A stretch of DNA of 64,000 nucleotides. Origin: Halarcobacter ebronensis (GTDB taxonomy: Bacteria > Campylobacterota > Campylobacteria > Campylobacterales > Arcobacteraceae). The notes beneath the pieces were generated by a model. It did not search any database, was not told the origin of the DNA, and saw only the letters and a list, made by a program, of their open reading frames with translations. Of the stretch, positions 47,567 to 56,006 are shown one piece after another. The translations under genes and the position numbers were made by a program. Within the stretch, counting starts at the first letter, position 1. Each line of letters begins with the position of its first letter. The DNA lies in assembly GCF_013201825.1 (NCBI RefSeq), contig NZ_CP053836.1, positions 2,728,001 through 2,792,000 of the forward strand. The letters run 5' to 3'.

Positions 47567-48616
47567 TTGAAATACATAGTAATACTTTTTTTAGTTATTA
47601 ATTCACTTTTTGCGGTAACAATTAAAGATATATCAAATGTTGTTGGTATTAGAGACAACCAATTAATCGGATATGGACTTGTTGTTGGTCTTGCTGGAAC
47701 GGGTGATAAATCACAATTTACAATGCAGAGTTTACAAAATTTACTTAGAAACTCATATATAAAAATTCCTACATCTTCTATAAAATCTAAAAATATTGCA
47801 GCTGTTATGGTAACAGCGGATCTACCTCCTTTTTCTAGACAAGGGGATAAAATAAAAGTAAAAATATCTGCAATAGGAGATGCTAAATCTATTGACCATG
47901 GGGAGTTGTTATTAACTCAACTAAAAGCAGTTGATGGACAAGTATATGCTTTGGCGCAAGGTTCAATTATTTCAGATGCAAAAAATAGCACAACAGGTTT
48001 TATTTATGATGGGGGAACAATAGAAAATGAAGTTGACTACTCTTTAATAAATGAAAATAGTGTAACTCTAAGTTTGTTTAAAAACGATGCAAAACAGGCT
48101 TATGAAGTAGAAAATAAAATTAATAATCATTTTGGTAAAAAACTGGCAACTGCAACAGATACAAGAACTGTTGAAGTAAAAAAACCTCAAAATACCTCTA
48201 TTGTAAAATTTATCTCTGATATTCAAGCAATAGAATTAACCTCTGATTTTAAAAAGAAAATTATTATTGATATGCAAAGGGAATCTATCATTGCTGGAGC
48301 TGATATAAGAATTGACCCTGTTACAGTTGCAACAAATAAATTCACAATTAGAATAAAAAAATTCCCAGATGAAAATAGTTGGGAAGATCCAAAAGCAAAT
48401 CCTGGGCAGGATATTGGAGATAATGTAAAACTTAATAATAAACCAATCGCTGTTGATATTGATAATACTTTATTAAATAGCAAAAATACGCCTACCGTTT
48501 CAGATTTAGTTAGAGCTATGAAGGTTATGAAGTTACCAATGACTGAAATTATTGATACAATAAAGATGATTAAAGAACTTGGGGCTTTAAATGTTGAAGT
48601 TGAGATAAGAGGATAA
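47567..48616 (+). CDS. flgI: flagellar P-ring protein FlgI
   Basis: A 349-residue periplasmic P-ring protein. Signal peptide MKYIVILFLVINSLFA, then TIKDISNVVGIRDNQLIGYG and VVGLAGTGDKSQFTMQSLQN, the classic FlgI opening. The start is TTG with GAGG 7 nt upstream. The last residues EMIKELGALNVEVEIRG fit the family end. It is 1 bp before fliM, so the two form an operon divergent from the acidic-protein operon. Confidence 0.94.
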   Translation: MKYIVILFLVINSLFAVTIKDISNVVGIRDNQLIGYGLVVGLAGTGDKSQFTMQSLQNLLRNSYIKIPTSSIKSKNIAAVMVTADLPPFSRQGDKIKVKISAIGDAKSIDHGELLLTQLKAVDGQVYALAQGSIISDAKNSTTGFIYDGGTIENEVDYSLINENSVTLSLFKNDAKQAYEVENKINNHFGKKLATATDTRTVEVKKPQNTSIVKFISDIQAIELTSDFKKKIIIDMQRESIIAGADIRIDPVTVATNKFTIRIKKFPDENSWEDPKANPGQDIGDNVKLNNKPIAVDIDNTLLNSKNTPTVSDLVRAMKVMKLPMTEIIDTIKMIKELGALNVEVEIRG

Positions 48617-48617
48617 A

Positions 48618-49721
48618 ATGGCAGAATTCTTAAGTCAAGATGAAATTGACGCACTTTTAGATATTGCTGAAGCTGGTGAAGAGATTGATCCAAATGCTGA
48701 TGAGCAGATAATCTCTAAAGAGAAAAACTATTCAATATATGATTTTAAAAAACCAAACAGAATCTCTTCTGATCAGTTTAAAGCTTTCTCAACTCTACAT
48801 GATAAAATGTTAAGAGACTTAATTACAGACCTCTCTGCTATGCTTAGAAAAGTTGTTGATATTAAACTTTACTCAATTGAGCAGATGACATATGGAGAAT
48901 TTATTTTATCAATTCCACAATTAACCTCACTTAGTACCCTTTCAATTAAACCTCTTGATGGAAGAATAGTTGTTGAGTGTAACCCTGGAATTTCACACAA
49001 AATTATTGCTGAATTGTTAGGTTCAGGAGCAGTTGCGGCAAGTGATAACTTAGATAGGGAATTGACTGAAATTGAAGTTAATATTTTTGATCACTTCTAT
49101 AGACTCTTTGTAAAACATATGTACAAAGCTTGGGAAGAGGTAACAACACTTAATTTTAAAATTGAGTCAAGGGATACAAATGCAAATGCAATTCAAGTTA
49201 TTTCTGACCACGAAATTGTTCTTTTAGTTGTACTTGAGATAACTATTGATGAGGAGTCAGGTTTTATCTCAATTTGTTATCCGATTGCTTATATTGAACC
49301 ACTTTTAAATAAAATTGTTGAAAAAATGTTTAGTGAAGGTAAAAACAAAAAAGCTAGTAGAAAAAAAGATATTACAACTCTTATTTCAGGAGCAAAAATG
49401 ACTGTTGAAGCTATTATGGCAGAAACAGAACTTACTGTTTCAGAGCTTTTAAAACTAAAACTTAATGATATTATTGTTTTTAATAAAAATGCCACCTCTT
49501 CATCTTCAAAAATCTATATAAATAATAGTGAAAAATTTTTGGGAGTATCTGGTATTTCAAGTAATAGAAAAGCTATTCAAATGAGTACAAATATTGACCA
49601 CGAAAAACAAGAAACTTTAGAAATACTAAGAAATATGAGAGAAGATAGAATTAAAAGAGCAGAAGAGTCTACTGCAAATATTAAAAGACTTCTTAAAGAG
49701 AAAGAGAGAGAAGGAAGGTAA
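48618..49721 (+). CDS. fliM: flagellar motor switch protein FliM
   Basis: A 367-residue C-ring protein that binds phosphorylated CheY and sets rotation direction. The N-terminal CheY-binding peptide is LSQDEIDALLDIAEAGEE (residues 5-22). The middle domain (LRDLITDLSAMLRKVVDI; ELLGSGAVAASDNLDRELTE) and the C-terminal SpoA domain (about 280-345) follow. After SpoA is a basic/acidic tail of about 25 residues. It follows flgI by 1 bp and faces pyrC tail to tail. Confidence 0.95.
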   Translation: MAEFLSQDEIDALLDIAEAGEEIDPNADEQIISKEKNYSIYDFKKPNRISSDQFKAFSTLHDKMLRDLITDLSAMLRKVVDIKLYSIEQMTYGEFILSIPQLTSLSTLSIKPLDGRIVVECNPGISHKIIAELLGSGAVAASDNLDRELTEIEVNIFDHFYRLFVKHMYKAWEEVTTLNFKIESRDTNANAIQVISDHEIVLLVVLEITIDEESGFISICYPIAYIEPLLNKIVEKMFSEGKNKKASRKKDITTLISGAKMTVEAIMAETELTVSELLKLKLNDIIVFNKNATSSSSKIYINNSEKFLGVSGISSNRKAIQMSTNIDHEKQETLEILRNMREDRIKRAEESTANIKRLLKEKEREGR

Positions 49722-49728
49722 TTTAATA

Positions 49729-50745
49729 TTACCCTTCTATACTCCAAGCTAAACTTTCACCTGCAAACATAGGTACTACTTTTTCATTTTCATAACTATA
49801 CTCTGCTGGAACTATAAACTCTTTTTTTATAAGTTTTATTTTTTTCTCTTTAGGTTTGTAATTATAAATTTTTTGTGCATTTAAACTTACAAAACTATTT
49901 AGATTTTCTAATTTTTTATTTTTTTCAAATAACTCAACTAGAACCTGTAAAGCAATTGGTGAAGTAAATACACCAGCAGCACAACCACAACACTCTTTTT
50001 TATGTTTAGGGTGTGGTGCAGAATCACTTCCAAACATAAGTTTTGAATGACCACTTAAAGCAGCCTTTAATAAGGCACTTCTATCTTCTGGTCTTTTTGC
50101 AATTGGTTTACAAAATAGATGTGGATTTAACATTCCCCCTGCCACATCATCTAAAGTAATTAATAGGTGATGAAGGGTAACTGTTGCATAAAGATTATCA
50201 TATTTATCTAACATCTCAACTGCATCTTTTGTAGTTATATGTTCCATAATAACTTTTAAATCTGGGAAAGAAGAAGCAATTGATTCATAAATTGGCATAA
50301 ACTCTTTTTCTCTGTCCATAACAAAACCATTTGTTTCTCCATGGATACAAAGAGGGATTCCTAGTTTACTCATCGACTCCAAAGTTGGTCTTAATACTTC
50401 AACATCCATAGAAGCAACACCTGTTTCAGAGTTTGTTGTGATTCCAGCTGGATAGAGTTTTATTGCAATTATTTCATCTTTTACATCTTTTAAAAACTCA
50501 TATGAATAATCATTTTTAAAAAATAGTGTCATTTTGGGATCAAACTCATCTTCTTTGCAAGCTTCTAAAATTCTCTCTTTATAAGCTAAAAGTGCCTCTT
50601 TTGTTGTAACAGGAGGAACTAAATTTGGCATAACAAGAGCTGCTGAAAATGTTTTTGAAGTCAAAGGACCTACTAACTTTAGCATATCACCATCACGTAA
50701 ATGAAGGTGCATATCCAAAGCTGAGTCTATTAAAAACTCTTGCAT
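49729..50745 (-). CDS. pyrC: dihydroorotase
   Basis: A 338-residue type II dihydroorotase of pyrimidine synthesis. [12 protein letters not shown] supplies the metal His pair, [16 protein letters not shown] the carboxylated-Lys region, CIHGETNG and [10 protein letters not shown] the other metal His, and [19 protein letters not shown] the catalytic Asp. Its start lies 1 bp after the glnK1 stop, so it may be read from the amt1-glnK1 unit, linking pyrimidine (carbamoyl) demand to nitrogen control, though chance adjacency is possible. Confidence 0.93.
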   Translation of the reverse strand: MQEFLIDSALDMHLHLRDGDMLKLVGPLTSKTFSAALVMPNLVPPVTTKEALLAYKERILEACKEDEFDPKMTLFFKNDYSYEFLKDVKDEIIAIKLYPAGITTNSETGVASMDVEVLRPTLESMSKLGIPLCIHGETNGFVMDREKEFMPIYESIASSFPDLKVIMEHITTKDAVEMLDKYDNLYATVTLHHLLITLDDVAGGMLNPHLFCKPIAKRPEDRSALLKAALSGHSKLMFGSDSAPHPKHKKECCGCAAGVFTSPIALQVLVELFEKNKKLENLNSFVSLNAQKIYNYKPKEKKIKLIKKEFIVPAEYSYENEKVVPMFAGESLAWSIEG

Positions 50746-50746
50746 A

Positions 50747-51112
<366 letters not shown>

Positions 51113-51169
51113 TTAACTAAATAATTTTAAACTATCATTTCATAAATTATTAATATGAATTAATTTATC

Positions 51170-52357
51170 TTAAAATGCTCTTTTGAACTCTGGATATGCT
51201 TCTAATCCACACTCATCTACATCTAATCCTTGCATCTCTTCATCTCTATCCGCTCTTAATGGAACAATTTTATTAATTACAAAAAGAACAATAAAAGATA
51301 CAACAAAAGCAAATAGACCAACAACAACTACACCTTTTAATTGTCCTAAAAATGTAATATCATCTCCATTATTTGCAAAAATTCCAACAGCTAATGTTCC
51401 CCAAATTCCATTTAATAAGTGAACTGAAAGTGCTCCAACAGGATCATCAAGTTTTAATTTATCAAAAAAACTAACGCCAATTACGACAATTACACCACCA
51501 ATTGCCCCAACTAAAATAGGAGTATAGATATTGTATAGATTAGGACCAGCAGTTATGGCAACAAGACCACCTAAAGCACCATTTAAAATCATAGTAATAT
51601 CAAGTTTTTTATATTGAAAATACATAATTATACCAACAATAATTGAACCAGCAAGTCCTGCTGTATTTGTATTCATAATTGTTAAAGCTACGGCATCTGC
51701 ACTCTCTTTTGATGAGATTGAACCAACACTTCCACCATTAAATCCAAACCATCCAATCCAAAGTAAAAATGCTCCAAGAGTTACTAAAGGAATATTTGAA
51801 GCTGGAATAACTCTAATTACTCCCTCTTCACTATATCTTCCACGTCTAGCTCCAATTATTATTATAGCTGCAAGGAGTGCCCATCCGCCTGTACTGTGAA
51901 TAACTGTTGAACCAGCTAAATCATACATTGAAAGTTCTAAAAATGTACCTTCAAGCATATTACTTCCCCAAGACCAGTTTACTATAATTGGGTAAATTAC
52001 TGCTCCCATAATAACTGTAAATATTGCAAGAGGTATTACTTTTGCTCTTTCACTTACCCCTCCTGACATTATATTTATAGCTTTACCAACAAATGCCATT
52101 TGAAATAAAAATGCTGCCCATTTACTCATTGAATCACTTCCAAAATCTCCAAAGGCAAGAGAGTAACCAAAAAGTAAAAACGCCATAGAAGCAATCGCAT
52201 ATATCATAGTATTTACCATTAACACAGCCGAAACATTTTTTGTTCTAACAAGTCCTGCTTCAAGCATGGCAAAACCAGGTACCATGAAGATTATAAGTGT
52301 CATTGTAAATATTGCAAAAAAAGTATCAATAACATAATTTATTGATTGTAAGTCCAT
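51170..52357 (-). CDS. amt: ammonium transporter (copy 1)
   Basis: A 395-residue ammonium channel with 11 helices. The twin-histidine pore is VIHSTGGWALLA and ALSVHLLNGIWGTLAVGIF; VWMAAGFAMLEAGL-like first helix is VPGFAMLEAGLVRTKN. There is no export signal peptide beyond the first helix. The C-terminal tail GLEAYPEFKRAF contacts PII. It lies between glnK2 and glnK1 on the same strand. It probably admits ammonium at low external nitrogen, gated by PII. Confidence 0.94.
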   Translation of the reverse strand: MDLQSINYVIDTFFAIFTMTLIIFMVPGFAMLEAGLVRTKNVSAVLMVNTMIYAIASMAFLLFGYSLAFGDFGSDSMSKWAAFLFQMAFVGKAINIMSGGVSERAKVIPLAIFTVIMGAVIYPIIVNWSWGSNMLEGTFLELSMYDLAGSTVIHSTGGWALLAAIIIIGARRGRYSEEGVIRVIPASNIPLVTLGAFLLWIGWFGFNGGSVGSISSKESADAVALTIMNTNTAGLAGSIIVGIIMYFQYKKLDITMILNGALGGLVAITAGPNLYNIYTPILVGAIGGVIVVIGVSFFDKLKLDDPVGALSVHLLNGIWGTLAVGIFANNGDDITFLGQLKGVVVVGLFAFVVSFIVLFVINKIVPLRADRDEEMQGLDVDECGLEAYPEFKRAF

Positions 52358-52425
52358 ATTCTAATCCTTGCTTTTTGTAAATAGCAAGCATTATATAGTT
52401 TTTAAAAAGATTTAAAAAGTAGTAT

Positions 52426-52446
52426 TATGTATATTTAATATACATA
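52426..52446. promoter_or_regulatory. operator-like palindrome between amt1 and glnK2
   Basis: Perfect 10-bp arms TATGTATATT / AATATACATA around a single T, in the 138-bp gap upstream of amt1. The upstream region of amt2 holds related TATA-rich inverted repeats (GTATAAT-A-ATTATAC near 54138-54154). AT-rich palindromes arise by chance in this composition. Confidence 0.4.
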
Positions 52447-52458
52447 TATATATTTAAT

Positions 52459-52488
52459 AGAAGAGTGAAGAAAAATTCTTACTCTTCT
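52459..52488. other. stem-loop after glnK2
   Basis: AGAAGAGT / ACTCTTCT arms, extendable to 13 bp with one bulge, 7 bp after the glnK2 stop. There is no U-tract in the transcription direction, so it could be an mRNA-end stabiliser rather than a terminator. Confidence 0.4.
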
Positions 52489-52495
52489 AAAAAAC

Positions 52496-52852
<357 letters not shown>

Positions 52853-52855
52853 CTA

Positions 52856-54070
52856 TTAAGCTTTTTTGAACTCTGGATAACACTCTAATCCAGTTTCATG
52901 GATATCAAGTCCGTTAATCTCAGTTTCTTCATCTACTCTTAATCCCATAATTACATCAAGTATTTTCCAAAGAATGATTGATGAAACAAATACAAAGATA
53001 CCAACTATAACTATACCTTTAATTTGAGCTAATATTGTAATTTCTGGATTGAAGATACCAACTGCTAATGTACCCCAGATACCTGCAACTAAGTGAACAG
53101 ATAGAGCACCAACTGGATCATCAATTCTTAATTTATCAAAGAAAGGAACAGCAAATACAACAATTACACCACCAACTAAACCTTCAATAAATGCAACTAA
53201 CATACCTAAATCTGGTCCCGCAGTACAAGAAACAAGTCCTGCTAAAGCACCATTTAATACCATAGTTAAATCAACTTTTTTGTATAGAAGTTGAGTTAAA
53301 AGTGCAGCCATTACAGCACCTGCGCAAGCAGCCATGTTTGTATCAGCAACAACTAATGCAATTCCATCGATATCTGCTTTTGAACCTAATGCTAATTGAG
53401 AACCACCATTGAATCCAAACCAACCTAACCATAGAATAAATGTACCAAGTGTAGCAAGTGTTAAGTTTGAACCAGGGATTGGTTTAACTTTACCATCTTT
53501 TGTATATTTACCTTTTCTAGCTCCAAGGATAAGAACACCAGCTAATGCAGCCCATCCACCAACAGAGTGAACAATTGTAGAACCAGCAAAATCAGAGAAA
53601 CCAGCCATTAAACCACCAAGTTCACTTCCTCCCCAAGACCAATGTCCTTGAATTGGATAGATAATACCACTTAGGATTACAATAAAGATTAAGAATGGCC
53701 ATAATTTCATTCTCTCTGCAATTGAACCTGAAATAACAGATGCAGAAGTTGCAACAAATACAACTTGGAAAAAGAAATCAGCTGCAGCTGGATAAGATGC
53801 ATCAGCAGCAGTTTCCATGCTAATTGTTGAGAAACTTCCCATAAAAGATGAACCTTCACCATACATTAGGTTATAACCTATAAAGTAGTACATAATACAA
53901 GAGATTGCAAATAATGCAATATTTTTTGTTAGTACAGTCGCATTATTTTTCGATCTTGTAAGACCAGCCTCTAGCATTGCAAAACCTGCAGCCATCCACA
54001 TTACAAGGGCACCCATTATTATAAATAGAAACCCATCTAGAACATATTTTACATCAGCAAAATTTTCCAT
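52856..54070 (-). CDS. amt: ammonium transporter (copy 2)
   Basis: A 404-residue ammonium channel, paralogue of copy 1. The twin histidines are in TIVHSVGGWAALAG and ALSVHLVAGIWGTLAVG, and the first helix is MWMAAGFAMLEAGLTRSKN. The C-terminus ends HETGLECYPEFKKA. It is the first gene of the four-gene amt2-glnK2-amt1-glnK1 run and is separated by 284 bp from the divergent sensor operon. Confidence 0.94.
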   Translation of the reverse strand: MENFADVKYVLDGFLFIIMGALVMWMAAGFAMLEAGLTRSKNNATVLTKNIALFAISCIMYYFIGYNLMYGEGSSFMGSFSTISMETAADASYPAAADFFFQVVFVATSASVISGSIAERMKLWPFLIFIVILSGIIYPIQGHWSWGGSELGGLMAGFSDFAGSTIVHSVGGWAALAGVLILGARKGKYTKDGKVKPIPGSNLTLATLGTFILWLGWFGFNGGSQLALGSKADIDGIALVVADTNMAACAGAVMAALLTQLLYKKVDLTMVLNGALAGLVSCTAGPDLGMLVAFIEGLVGGVIVVFAVPFFDKLRIDDPVGALSVHLVAGIWGTLAVGIFNPEITILAQIKGIVIVGIFVFVSSIILWKILDVIMGLRVDEETEINGLDIHETGLECYPEFKKA

Positions 54071-54354
54071 TTTTTTCCTTTCTGAAATAAAGTATGATGA
54101 AATTCTATCAGATAAATAAATTTTTTTTCAACTTTATATGTATAATAATTATACAATAAACTATTAATTATATCTACCAAGTGGATATAAATTCCCATTT
54201 TATGGGAAATACATAAATGTTACATTTTTGTATATTAATCAATATAAATTCGAATTTAGTATATCCTTTTTTATTTTTTAGATAATTGTTTAAATTATAT
54301 ACATATATTTTATATACAGTATGTTATAATAATTGACTTAATAAGGGGTGATTT
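54071..54354. promoter_or_regulatory. divergent promoter region of amt2 and the glnD operon
   Basis: A 284-bp, very AT-rich region with no gene. It holds a perfect 7-bp hairpin (TTCCCAT at 54192-54198, ATGGGAA at 54202-54208), a 7-bp palindrome GTATAAT-A-ATTATAC (about 54138-54154), and ATATT/AATAT repeats near 54232-54244. I find no sigma-54 element (GG-N10-GC) in either orientation. These are plausible but unproven sites for nitrogen-responsive regulators. Confidence 0.45.
54325..54330 (+). promoter_or_regulatory. -10 box of the glnD operon
   Basis: TATAAT, 24 nt before the ATG at 54355. AAGGGGTG at 54342-54349 is the ribosome site. No recognisable -35 box. Confidence 0.55.
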
Positions 54355-55215
54355 ATGAAAGAGTATTTGGAAGTATATTTCCAAAATCAAGATAAAATCG
54401 AAGATTTTTTACAAGAGAGTTTACTAAAACTTGGGGAGCTTAAGAGATTAAGAGAGAATAAGTTTAAAGAGATATTCTCAATTTTCCCATCGTTGGAATT
54501 AGTATATATAATAAACAAAGATACTAAAATTCAAATCTCTCCCAACTTTTATAGAAATAGTACAGATACAAATGCCCAAAATATATCAAGGGATTATCTT
54601 CTTTCTAAACTACATTTTAAAGAGAACTCATTAACTGCTTTTAGCACACCTTATGTAAGTTCTGCAACAAAAAGTAGTTGTGTAACTGTTTCTGTAAGTG
54701 AAGGAAACTATATAATATTTTTTGATTTTAAAATAGAGTCTCTTTTGGAGAGGATGAATTTAATCGAATTAAACAAACCTTTTCACACAATGACTAAAAC
54801 ATTTTATACCATTGCTGGTTATTCAATGTTTCTTTTAGCACTATTTATTGTTTTTTACTCTATTTATGATTTTATTCACTCTTTTGCTGTTAAAGGAATA
54901 TTTGATTTAGATACAATTTTTAAACCTATTATTGCTTTAACCCTAGGCGTTGCAATTTTTGATTTAGGAAAAACTATTTTAGAGCAAGAAGTATATTTTA
55001 AAAGTTACTCAAAAAACTCTAAAGTTGAGACAAAAATGATTACAAAATTTTTAATCTCAATTATTATAGCTCTCTCTATTGAAGGGCTTATGGTAGTATT
55101 TAAAATAGCAATAAATGATTATGATAAGATGATAAACGCACTATATTTAATAACAGGTATCTCTTTTATCTTAATTGCACTGTCTATTTTTATATATTTA
55201 ACTAGAAAAAAATAA
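54355..55215 (+). CDS. membrane protein with N-terminal PDC/PAS-like domain
   Basis: A 286-residue protein with an unusual order: a soluble domain first (about 1-140; helix LKRLRENKFKEIFSIFPSLE, then LVYIINKDTKIQISPNFYR and GNYIIFFDFKIESLL, reminiscent of PDC/PAS sensor modules), then four membrane helices at about 150-174, 190-210, 229-250 and 259-282, with a short basic tail. No signal peptide precedes the sensor domain, so it is likely cytoplasmic. It is the first gene of the operon with the AAA+ protein and glnD. The function is unknown; a nitrogen-status sensor is a hypothesis. Confidence 0.6.
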   Translation: MKEYLEVYFQNQDKIEDFLQESLLKLGELKRLRENKFKEIFSIFPSLELVYIINKDTKIQISPNFYRNSTDTNAQNISRDYLLSKLHFKENSLTAFSTPYVSSATKSSCVTVSVSEGNYIIFFDFKIESLLERMNLIELNKPFHTMTKTFYTIAGYSMFLLALFIVFYSIYDFIHSFAVKGIFDLDTIFKPIIALTLGVAIFDLGKTILEQEVYFKSYSKNSKVETKMITKFLISIIIALSIEGLMVVFKIAINDYDKMINALYLITGISFILIALSIFIYLTRKK

Positions 55216-55247
55216 ATTTTTAATATAATTAACGAAGAAGGTAAGAA

Positions 55248-56006
55248 ATGGAAAACTACATAGCAATATCTAAAAACTCGAAGGAGATTTTAAACTCTGC
55301 ACATCTATTACAAAGTGTTGAAGTTAATGCACTGATTTCAGGGGAGCCAGGAGTTGGTAAAAAATCTTTATCACAATATATTGTCCCCAAAGCTCCAATA
55401 TTTAAAGCAAAAAATCTACAACAAGATATTAGTGACAATATAATAAATCTACAAAATTGTTCAGTAATTATTGATAAAATCGAGAATATTACAAATGTTG
55501 ATCTTTTTATAAATTGGATTAATAGTAATGGCATTAGAGTTATTGCAACAACACTAAAAGAGGAGCTAAACAATAGATTAGCTGAACTTTTTTCAATTAC
55601 AATTGAGCTTCCACCATTAAGGGACAGAGAAGAGGATGTAAAAGCTCTAACACAAAAGTTTTCTAAAGAGGCTAGTGTAACTTTGGATTTAGACCAAATT
55701 ATACCTTCAAAACTTATGATAAATATTTCAAACAATGCACACAGCCTTAGAAAATCAATATATTTTTCATACCTTTTTGAGACAATTGGTGAAGATGAAA
55801 TTCTTATGTTTATGGAAAACTATATGTACTCTAACATGAAGGGTGACAACTCATATAAAGACTTTTTATATCTGCTTGAAGTACCTATGTTAAAAGCAGC
55901 TACAAAAAAATACAAATCACAAGTTCAAATGGCAAAACATTTAGGACTAAATAGAATTACTCTTCGAAAAAAACTGGATATTCATAAGGAATACTTGAAT
56001 GACTGA
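55248..56006 (+). CDS. truncated NtrC-like AAA+ protein with Fis HTH
   Basis: A 252-residue protein. Walker A is GEPGVGKKS (32-40); a Walker-B-like VIIDKIENI (73-81) has Lys where bEBPs have Glu; VIATT (98-102) is like sensor I; LPPLRDREEDV (121-131) is a hallmark of NtrC-family activators. The C-terminus has a Fis-type helix-turn-helix (KSQVQMAKHLGLNRITLRKK). Only about 30 residues lie between Walker A and B, far fewer than in NtrC (about 65), and the sigma-54-contacting GAFTGA loop is absent. There is no receiver or PAS domain. So it cannot be a normal sigma-54 activator; it may be a DNA-binding regulator or a partner of glnD, which it overlaps by 8 bp. Confidence 0.7.
   Translation: MENYIAISKNSKEILNSAHLLQSVEVNALISGEPGVGKKSLSQYIVPKAPIFKAKNLQQDISDNIINLQNCSVIIDKIENITNVDLFINWINSNGIRVIATTLKEELNNRLAELFSITIELPPLRDREEDVKALTQKFSKEASVTLDLDQIIPSKLMINISNNAHSLRKSIYFSYLFETIGEDEILMFMENYMYSNMKGDNSYKDFLYLLEVPMLKAATKKYKSQVQMAKHLGLNRITLRKKLDIHKEYLND

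Noticed and set aside
49713-49736. GGTAAT/ATTACC inverted repeat between fliM and pyrC as terminator.
   Set aside because: Six-base arms with mismatches beyond and no U-tract; too weak.
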